A DNA stretch of 5,664 nucleotides from Deltaproteobacteria bacterium (GTDB lineage Bacteria; Desulfobacterota; DSM-4660; Desulfatiglandales; HGW-15). The stretch's first letter is position 1. The number at the start of each line of letters is the position of its first letter. Position numbers and translations under genes: made by a program. The stretch covers positions 1-5,664 of the forward strand of contig DAOVAK010000212.1 in the NCBI GenBank assembly GCA_030671095.1, given 5' to 3'. A model generated the notes under the pieces. The model was not told the origin of the DNA. It saw nothing but the letters and a program-made list of their open reading frames with translations, and searched no databases. This document shows positions 1-5,134 of the stretch, one piece after another.

Positions 1-1151
1 TGCTCATCAGGATATTTTGATTTTGCTTCCCCATCCTCGATAATCTTCACCTTACGCGCCAAATCCTGAACAGAACGATCGTGATAATTTCTGTAGTTCT
101 CGAAACGGATACCTTTGTGAACTAAAATGGAAGCAACTGCAAACTGATTGCTCATTTGGGCCTGCATTATCCCATCGAAAGGTCCGGTGCAGTCACAACC
201 CGGATAGTATTTGCTTTGGGGGAAAATTCTGACCTCAATGTTCTTGATATCACCAATTGTTAGATCTTCCTTCTGTGCGATTTCGAGGGCAGCCTGAACG
301 GTCGATTGGACGAATGCACATGCTGGAGCGGACTTGAAATAGACCTCGTCGATTTTGTAGCTCTCGCCAAGCCCAGTCACAATCTCCTCCAGCTCTTCAT
401 AATTCCCTTGGTACGCGGTGCAAAAACCGTCGTCAATCTCAAAAATATATCGAGGAGAAGCTGCCCCTTTCTCCGCCAATATGGAGGATAGGATCCCATT
501 TCGGGAAGCCAACCCATTGTGATAGATCAAATCGTCTGTTCCCGCCTGCCCAAACGCCGTGAGTCCAACCGCAAAATTTCCGGCCAACCCAAAGGCTCTC
601 GCCATTTGGTCGGGGCCAAGTCCAAACAACTTCCCCGCCGCTGCACTACTGCCGAATGCCCCGAAAGTCCCGCTTGGCCGGAATCCCGACTGTAAGAATT
701 CTTGTGTCATCAATGTGGTTCCTATCCTGATTCCCGCCTCATAACCGCATACAATGGCGAGGATCAACTCCTTACCCGAGCACCTCTTATCTTCGGCCGC
801 GGCTATGGCAGCGGGAATAACAATTGAACCGAAATGCGATACACTCTTGGTATGCATATCATCGAAGATGGTGCTGTGGGTCACTACACTGTTTGAAAAG
901 GCAGCTTCGGTAACTGAGGTGCGGGTTCCTAAGCTCCAGACCGTTGCCTCAGGCACGGCAGCAAGACAGGAAATGTAATTCTTGACAGGTTGACAAGATT
1001 CAATGTCGTAACCCGCAAAGTGGGCCCCGAAAAGATCCAAAATACACAATTTTGCCTTCTCTACAACCCTTGTGGGTAGCTCCTCATATGTTACTCCTGT
1101 AACAAACGAAGCCAACCTTTCACTGATGCTCTTTGCTTGCGTTCGTGCCAT
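1..1151 (-). CDS. MmgE/PrpD family protein, 3' end beyond the window (partial)
   Basis: My own translation of the minus strand from the ATG at 1151 stays open for 383 codons to the left edge. Family members are usually about 450-500 residues, so some 70-110 C-terminal residues are missing. The N-terminus (ERLASFV, then ELPTRVVEKAKLCILDLFGAHFAG at about 25-47), the FDDMH block at 96-100 followed by SHFGS at 105-109, the GTFGAFGSSAAAGKLFGL-type helix at 161-178, YHNGLASRNG at 210-219 and QMSNQFAVASIL at 332-343 all match the MmgE/PrpD fold. Known members are 2-methylcitrate dehydratase (PrpD), cis-aconitate decarboxylase and iminodisuccinate epimerase, all acting on small di- or tricarboxylates. 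Several positions that are catalytic in the lyases are changed here (I95, M99, R158, L208, Q282), so the reaction should not be assigned. The start is supported by AGAGGTG at 1157-1163, five bases upstream. The gene follows the Liv transporter on the same strand after a 420-base gap. Family assignment is secure; function is unknown. Confidence 0.9.
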   Translation of the reverse strand, partial: MARTQAKSISERLASFVTGVTYEELPTRVVEKAKLCILDLFGAHFAGYDIESCQPVKNYISCLAAVPEATVWSLGTRTSVTEAAFSNSVVTHSTIFDDMHTKSVSHFGSIVIPAAIAAAEDKRCSGKELILAIVCGYEAGIRIGTTLMTQEFLQSGFRPSGTFGAFGSSAAAGKLFGLGPDQMARAFGLAGNFAVGLTAFGQAGTDDLIYHNGLASRNGILSSILAEKGAASPRYIFEIDDGFCTAYQGNYEELEEIVTGLGESYKIDEVYFKSAPACAFVQSTVQAALEIAQKEDLTIGDIKNIEVRIFPQSKYYPGCDCTGPFDGIMQAQMSNQFAVASILVHKGIRFENYRNYHDRSVQDLARKVKIIEDGEAKSKYPDE

Positions 1152-1247
1152 AAAAACACCTCTTTCTAATCCAATGGAATTTTAAAAGAACTGACGTGCC
1201 GGTCCCCCCGTGATACATTACAAAAGTAAGCTCCCGTAGCGTGATTC

Positions 1248-1264
1248 TGGTTTCTATGAAACCA
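1248..1264. promoter_or_regulatory. 17-bp palindrome, possible operator
   Basis: The bases TGGTTTC-TAT-GAAACCA form a perfect 7-bp inverted repeat around a 3-base centre. It lies 97 bases upstream of the MmgE/PrpD start codon, a usual place for a repressor or activator site. The length and spacing fit a dimeric helix-turn-helix regulator, and the half-site loosely resembles IclR-family operators. No regulator gene is in the window, so the assignment is speculative. It could also simply be a small RNA hairpin with a three-base loop. Confidence 0.3.
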
Positions 1265-1342
1265 AAAATGGCTTGAACCTCCACATACACAATGATTTCT
1301 TTAACATAATCATTTGCAAGCTCCGCACAGGAAGTTCAAGCC
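1264..1342 (-). terminator. Large inverted repeat followed by T5, possible terminator after livF
   Basis: On the minus strand, GGCTTGAACTTCC (1342-1330) pairs along 13 positions with GGAGGTTCAAGCC (1282-1270). The only non-Watson-Crick position is a U-G wobble on the minus-strand RNA; the same position is a C-A mismatch on the plus strand, so the structure favours transcription in the operon direction. A nested 7-bp arm pair (1314-1308 with 1297-1291) fills part of the loop. The second outer arm is followed by A and then five T's (1268-1264). This could end the Liv transcript. The loop is unusually large and the T tract short for a classical intrinsic terminator, so an attenuator-like or mobile-repeat origin is also possible. 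Confidence 0.4.
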
Positions 1343-1397
1343 GTGGCCATTCGAACCACCCTATCATTTACATTGTCGATTACTACATCTCCAGTTT

Positions 1398-1428
1398 TTC
1401 CGCGTGCGGAAGGACCTTTTCCCCTTCC
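1398..1428 (-). other. Two overlapping, mutually exclusive hairpins
   Basis: On the minus strand GGAAGG (1428-1423) can pair with CCTTCC (1413-1408) around a nine-base loop. Alternatively, the overlapping TTCCG (1411-1407) can pair with CGGAA (1402-1398) around a four-base loop. Both foldings use the same bases, so only one can form at a time. The stems are short, and this may be chance in a region with many repeats. Confidence 0.25.
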
Positions 1429-1447
1429 ACTAATGATACACAAAACT

Positions 1448-1487
1448 TCGGATGGCCATCCATACAATCGGATGGCCATCCATACAA
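1448..1487. repeat. Perfect 20-bp tandem repeat, two copies, palindromic core
   Basis: The unit TCGGATGGCCATCCATACAA occurs twice head to tail without a mismatch (1448-1467 and 1468-1487). Each copy contains the perfect 12-bp palindrome GGATGGCCATCC. The 20-bp period is close to two helical turns, so both palindromes face the same side of the DNA, as paired operator sites often do. It lies about 300 bases upstream of the MmgE/PrpD start and about 85 bases past the livF stop. A recent slippage duplication without function would look the same. Confidence 0.7.
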
Positions 1488-1571
1488 TGAGAAATATTAC
1501 TTCTCGCTCCGGTTGGTCTTCAATCCCTCCATCCACCTCCCGTACAGTCGGCATGATGAGCCACTATTCTC

Positions 1572-2282
1572 TTACATGGTACCTAAATAGGATTTCTGTA
1601 TTATAGGATTGCCCATCAGGGCCTCCCGATCACTGCCCAAGACGACACTTCCGGATTCCAAGATATAGCCCCGATTACAGAGTTCCAGAGCCTCAACTGC
1701 TCGCTGCTCTACCAAAAGAATACTAACCTTCAGCTTTTCTTGGATTTCCCGAATGGCATCAAAGATCATATCCCCCAGCTTGGGTGAAAGACCCAAAGAA
1801 GGTTCATCCAACATCAGCAGACGCGGAATAGACATGAGCCCCCGACCGATCGCCAACATCTGCTGTTCACCACCGCTGAAAGTGCTAGCGAGCTGTTTCC
1901 TTCGATCCTTGAGGATAGGGAAAAACCTAAAGACAACCTCAAGGTTCTCTCCGATTGAACGACGGGCCTCAGCACGGTAAGCCCCGAGTTCGAGGTTTTC
2001 AAGGACCGTCAACGACGGAAAAACCCTCCGCCCCTCTGGGACCTGAATAATGCCGATCCCCGTACGCTTGTGAGCATCCATGTGGGTAATGTCCTCATCC
2101 ATAAAATATATCTCTCCAGAGGCACATTGGACGGTCCCGGAAATGGTCTTCAAAAGGGTACTCTTGCCTGCACCATTAGGCCCAACAATAGTGACAAACT
2201 CGCCCTCCTCCAACGTAATCGACACATCCTGGAGGACTTTCAGTCCGCTGTACTCTGCAGAGATCCCGTTAACCTTTAGCAT
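1572..2282 (-). CDS. livF: Branched-chain amino acid type ABC transporter, ATP-binding protein LivF
   Basis: This is one of the two cytoplasmic ATPases that power the Liv importer, 236 residues from the chosen start, the usual LivF length. The protein opens MLKVNGISAEYSGL, as LivF proteins do. It shows Walker A GPNGAGKST (34-42), the Q-loop and LivF hallmark QVPEGRRVFPSLTV (80-93), a near-canonical signature FSGGEQQM (135-142) and Walker B RLLMLDEPSLGLSP (154-167). The switch position reads VEQ rather than the histidine of most ABC ATPases, which is normal for LivF. A longer frame opens at a TTG at 2306. I prefer the ATG at 2282 because it has GGAG at 2291-2294, eight bases upstream, and matches the family N-terminus. 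The first 14 bases overlap the end of livMG, which suggests translational coupling. It is the last transporter gene of the operon. Confidence 0.95.
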   Translation of the reverse strand: MLKVNGISAEYSGLKVLQDVSITLEEGEFVTIVGPNGAGKSTLLKTISGTVQCASGEIYFMDEDITHMDAHKRTGIGIIQVPEGRRVFPSLTVLENLELGAYRAEARRSIGENLEVVFRFFPILKDRRKQLASTFSGGEQQMLAIGRGLMSIPRLLMLDEPSLGLSPKLGDMIFDAIREIQEKLKVSILLVEQRAVEALELCNRGYILESGSVVLGSDREALMGNPIIQKSYLGTM

Positions 2283-4113
2283 AGCGTTTTCTCCATTTTT
2301 CCCCAAGATAGGCTTCGATCATATGAGGATCCGAGGTGACCTCTTCAGGTAACCCCTCGGCTACCTTACGGCCATCATCCAGACCCACCATACGATCAGC
2401 GATCTTCACCAGGCTCTGCACCACATGTTCGATGACGATGACGGTAGTGCCACTTGCGGCGACCCCCTTGATAATTTCCCCTATGTGGTGCGCCTCCTCA
2501 GGATTCAATCCTGCCATCGGCTCGTCCACGAGGATCAGCTCAGGCTGGGTTGCCAGAGCCCGGGAGAATTCCAACATCTTCGTTTCCAAAATCGTTAGGC
2601 CAACCGCCTGATCCTCGGCACGATGGGAGAGCTCCATCTTTTGGATAATCTCCTCTGCGATGACCTGGGCTCTAGCAGCATGGCCCTCCTTAGCAAAGGC
2701 CCCTACCAATACGTTCTCCAACACCGTCATTTTGTTAAAAATCTGGGGAATCTGGAAGGTACGACCGACCCCCCGCTGGCACAAACCATGAGGCTTGAGA
2801 TGGGTTACATCTTCCCCTTTAAAAAAGATCCTCCCCTGCTCTGGCCTTAAATAGCCATTCATAACATTGAACAGCGTGGTCTTGCCCGCTCCGTTGGGAC
2901 CGATGATACCCAGTATTTTCCCCCTCGGCACTTCAATGGTCACATCCTGTAGCGCTCTCACACCACCAAAGGATTTGGATACGCCTTCTGTCTTGAGCAT
3001 GGGGCCATCAGAGTTGCCATCCCCAGTCCCGGACTCAGAAGCTTCAAACTTTAACGAGCCTGGGTTTCCCCGTTTGGCGGCGCTACTTGGGTTGGACCTC
3101 CCTTCATGTGTGGGAATTCTTGCCAGGGCCAATCTCTGCCGACGGCGGCGCAAGACTTCTGTCACTTTTCCCCAAATACCCTCAGGCATGTAGATAATGG
3201 CAACAAGAAGAACTCCCCCGTAGATAAGGTCCTGAAACCCTGGCCAGCGGTCTCCCACCTGGGCCGCGAGCAGTTCTCCAATGGGTATCAATAGAGCAGC
3301 GCCGATAACTGGGCCCCAGAGAGTTCCGACGCCCCCTACTATAGTGATGCTGAGGATTTTGACAATGATGAAAAGTCCGAAGACGGCGCCAGTGCTCAAC
3401 ATGTACAGAATGCTGAAGGCATAAACTGTCCCGGCGATACCTGCTAGGAAAGCACTGAGCATGAAGGCCATGAGCTTGACTTTATGGGTGTGAATTCCCA
3501 TCCCCTCGGCCGCAGTCTCGTTCTGCTTGATGGCCTTCAGTGAAAAACCAAAGCGGGAGCGTTCTAGCATGCGAACTATGACCAGGAAAACTACGAGAAG
3601 AATCGCGGCCATGAGGACATAGTAGCGCGTATCGGTGAACTGCATAGACTCGACACCGTGACCGACAAAGGGAATGTGTACCTCCTCAAACCCCAGATGA
3701 TTTACAATAGGAGCTGTCATCAATGGAAAGGCCATTGTGGCCACCGCGAAGTAGTGTCCGTGCAGACGCAGGGTAGGATATCCGATGATGAAGGCGACGA
3801 TGGCGGCGACAATCGCCCCAATGAACATCCCAACCCAGGGCGTTACTCCCAATAAATCAAACAGCAGTACTGTGGTATACGCCCCGGCGCCTACAAACAT
3901 CATGAAGCCAAAGACGATTTGCCCACCATAACCAGAGATGATGTTAAAGTTGGAGGAGATACAAGCCCACAGTAAGAGGAGGATCAGGATGCGCTGGTAG
4001 TAACGGTGGGGGCCGATGATAAAGCAGACAAAAAGGGCCGCCACGCCAACAAGGATGATCAAATAGTAGTCACGCGATAGGAAACGACCCTGCTGCGTTT
4101 TTTCAGTTTTCAT
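2269..4113 (-). CDS. livMG: Fused Liv permease and ATPase (LivM-LivG)
   Basis: A 614-residue protein joins the second membrane subunit and the first ATPase of the Liv importer. Residues 1-320 are LivM: about eight or nine hydrophobic segments and the LivM cytoplasmic loop RSRFGFSLKAIKQNE through AFLAGIAGTVYA (185-232), which contacts the ATPase. Residues 321-371 are a hydrophilic linker beginning with an arginine cluster (RRRRQR) and rich in Ser, Gly, Asn and Glu. Residues 372-614 are LivG: Walker A GPNGAGKT (405-412), Q-loop RTFQIPQIF (452-460), Walker B ELILVDEP (525-532), AGLNPEE (534-540), switch His563 and the LivG ending HMIEAYLGE. The ABC signature region reads LTILETKMLEFSRAL (506-520) instead of an LSGGQ-like motif. 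The start ATG overlaps the livH stop (ATGA), with AAAGGA at 4122-4127. No good ribosome site precedes Met372, so a separate LivG product is unlikely. Such fusions are known in Liv systems. Confidence 0.95.
   Translation of the reverse strand: MKTEKTQQGRFLSRDYYLIILVGVAALFVCFIIGPHRYYQRILILLLLWACISSNFNIISGYGGQIVFGFMMFVGAGAYTTVLLFDLLGVTPWVGMFIGAIVAAIVAFIIGYPTLRLHGHYFAVATMAFPLMTAPIVNHLGFEEVHIPFVGHGVESMQFTDTRYYVLMAAILLVVFLVIVRMLERSRFGFSLKAIKQNETAAEGMGIHTHKVKLMAFMLSAFLAGIAGTVYAFSILYMLSTGAVFGLFIIVKILSITIVGGVGTLWGPVIGAALLIPIGELLAAQVGDRWPGFQDLIYGGVLLVAIIYMPEGIWGKVTEVLRRRRQRLALARIPTHEGRSNPSSAAKRGNPGSLKFEASESGTGDGNSDGPMLKTEGVSKSFGGVRALQDVTIEVPRGKILGIIGPNGAGKTTLFNVMNGYLRPEQGRIFFKGEDVTHLKPHGLCQRGVGRTFQIPQIFNKMTVLENVLVGAFAKEGHAARAQVIAEEIIQKMELSHRAEDQAVGLTILETKMLEFSRALATQPELILVDEPMAGLNPEEAHHIGEIIKGVAASGTTVIVIEHVVQSLVKIADRMVGLDDGRKVAEGLPEEVTSDPHMIEAYLGEKWRKRYAKG
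2291..2294 (-). promoter_or_regulatory. Ribosome binding site deciding the livF start
   Basis: GGAG on the minus strand sits eight bases before the ATG at 2282, inside the coding sequence of livMG. It favours this ATG over the in-frame TTG at 2306, which would add eight residues (GKNGENA-rich) not typical of LivF and would lengthen the overlap with livMG to 38 bases. Confidence 0.6.
3001..3153 (-). other. Interdomain linker of the LivM-LivG fusion
   Basis: These 51 codons encode the hydrophilic stretch between the last LivM membrane segment and the first residues of LivG (MLKTEGVSKSFGG). It begins with a positively charged cluster expected to sit at the inner membrane face and continues with Pro, Ser, Gly and acidic residues typical of a flexible tether. 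There is no stop codon or frame change across it. Confidence 0.75.
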
Positions 4114-4991
4114 ACCACACGTCCTTTCTTGCCCAGAAGTCCCTGGGGTCGGACATACAAAAAGAGTACAAACAGTACAAATACAGCCACATTCTGGAGG
4201 GAAACAGCAACCACCATGGTACTAAGCATCTGAATGCATCCAATGATCAAGCCGCCGATGAGAGCGCCCGTTACACTGGTCATTCCGCCCAACACGACAC
4301 ACGCGAAAATGAGGATAATAATGGTTTCTGCATAAAATGGATTGAAAGGACGATAAGTAGCGATAAGGCATCCGCCGCTTGCTGTTATCGCAATGCCCAC
4401 CCCGAAAGCGAGGCAATAGACGAAACGGAGATTGATTCCCATATACGCACAGCTCTCAGGGTCATCAGCAACAGCCCGAATGGCCTTACCGATCATTGTC
4501 CTGTTCAGGAAAACGAACAGTGCGGCGATCAATGCAAGCGCTATGAAAAGGCTATAGGTTTGCGCTTGGTTGAAGAGAATGTTACCGACTTCAAATGTTC
4601 CCAGTGTATAAGGCCGGTTGATGATGCGGGGAGCACCCGACCATCCTATCAGAATGAAGTTCTCAATGAGCAGAGAAAGCCCCATGGTCACGATCAGCGT
4701 TGATATCTCTCCGCCGGGGGTACCAATGACCCGCTCGATGATCACGCGCTGCACCGCATAGCCGACAACGAAGAAGATCGGAAGAGCAATGATGGCGGAG
4801 ATAAAGGGGTCTATACCCCACCACGCGAGAAACCAATAGGCAGGAAAGTACATAGCGAGGACGGCAAAAGCGGCATGGGCGAAGTTGACAATCCGGATCA
4901 CCCCGAAAATCAATGCCAGCCCGGCGGCCAGAACTCCGTAAGATACTCCTATTAACAACCCCGACACGAGTAATTGCAGAAAAGTTTCCAT
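4110..4991 (-). CDS. livH: Branched-chain amino acid type ABC transporter permease LivH
   Basis: This 293-residue integral membrane protein forms half of the channel of the Liv importer. The N-terminus QLLVSGLLIGVSYGVLAAGLALIFGVIRIVNFAHA (about 6-40) is the LivH hallmark. About eight hydrophobic segments follow. The cytoplasmic coupling loop MIGKAIRAVADDPESCAYMGIN (166-187) and the following AFGVGIAITASGG (195-207) match the conserved permease motif that docks on the ATPases. GGMTSVTGALIGGLIIG (235-251) and the ending YVRPQGLLGKKGR are also typical, and the length is normal. The start has GGAAGAGG at 5001-5008, nine bases upstream. Its stop overlaps the livMG start by four bases, so the two membrane halves are probably made in a coupled way. 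It is separated from the binding-protein gene by 142 bases holding two hairpins. Confidence 0.96.
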   Translation of the reverse strand: METFLQLLVSGLLIGVSYGVLAAGLALIFGVIRIVNFAHAAFAVLAMYFPAYWFLAWWGIDPFISAIIALPIFFVVGYAVQRVIIERVIGTPGGEISTLIVTMGLSLLIENFILIGWSGAPRIINRPYTLGTFEVGNILFNQAQTYSLFIALALIAALFVFLNRTMIGKAIRAVADDPESCAYMGINLRFVYCLAFGVGIAITASGGCLIATYRPFNPFYAETIIILIFACVVLGGMTSVTGALIGGLIIGCIQMLSTMVVAVSLQNVAVFVLFVLFLYVRPQGLLGKKGRVV

Positions 4992-5027
4992 CTTTCAGCG
5001 CCTCTTCCTTTCCACATCAGTTCGTCT

Positions 5028-5077
5028 GGAGCCGATGCCCGAAGAAACAATCGGATAGTGTATCAGGCATCAGCTCC
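5028..5077 (-). other. Long intercistronic hairpin upstream of livH
   Basis: On the minus-strand RNA GGAGCUGAUGCCUGA (5077-5063) pairs with UCGGGCAUCGGCUCC (5042-5028) over 15 positions, including two G-U wobbles, leaving a loop of about 20 bases. It ends 20 bases before the livH ribosome site and has no T tract after it, so it does not look like a full terminator. Between a binding-protein gene and its permease genes, such a hairpin commonly protects the upstream message and keeps the binding protein in excess. That role here is inference. Confidence 0.55.
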
Positions 5078-5108
5078 CGACAAATTTTCATTGCTATCCT
5101 GCCACAAC

Positions 5109-5134
5109 GCGCTGATCCCGAGATCAGGGAGCGC
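5109..5134 (-). other. Hairpin at the stop codon of the binding-protein gene
   Basis: CTGATC (5127-5122 on the minus strand) pairs with GATCAG (5117-5112) around a four-base loop. Three further GC pairs (5134-5132 with 5111-5109) can extend it across a four-base bulge. The structure begins within the stop codon and lacks a following run of T's, so a 3' stabilising or partial termination element is more likely than a strong terminator. Confidence 0.45.

Larger units (their letters stand above)
1152..1571. other. Intergenic region rich in inverted and tandem repeats
   Basis: This 420-base stretch lies between the end of livF and the start of the MmgE/PrpD gene. The open frames in it do not resemble any protein family I recognise. 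The longest minus-strand frame (1336-1554, 72 codons) spans a 20-bp duplication that is not a multiple of three, as expected of non-coding DNA. What it does hold is a 12-bp palindrome duplicated in tandem, two overlapping hairpins, a 73-bp inverted repeat and a 17-bp palindrome, each listed separately. I could not pick out a convincing -35/-10 pair for the MmgE/PrpD gene by eye. Confidence 0.7.

Noticed and set aside
306..978. Several plus-strand frames across the left part of the window.
   Set aside because: They are antisense to the MmgE/PrpD gene, whose minus-strand translation shows continuous family motifs.
1270..1342. Inverted repeat as the ends of an insertion sequence.
   Set aside because: Only 47 bases separate the arms, no transposase or direct target duplication is seen, and the arms pair best as RNA in the operon direction.
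1448..1487. The tandem repeat as the start of a CRISPR array.
   Set aside because: The copies abut directly with no spacers, and there are only two.
1336..1554. Minus-strand frame of 72 codons just after livF, a possible small gene.
   Set aside because: It matches no family I recognise, has no clear ribosome site, and crosses a 20-bp tandem duplication that would shift its frame relative to a single-copy ancestor.
1273..1606. Plus-strand frames of 87 and 105 codons over the intergenic gap.
   Set aside because: They overlap each other in different frames, run into the end of livF, and show low-complexity composition from the repeats rather than a protein pattern.
2283..2306. TTG at 2306 as the start of livF.
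   Set aside because: The ATG at 2282 has a ribosome site at proper spacing and gives the standard LivF N-terminus; the extra eight residues have no family support.
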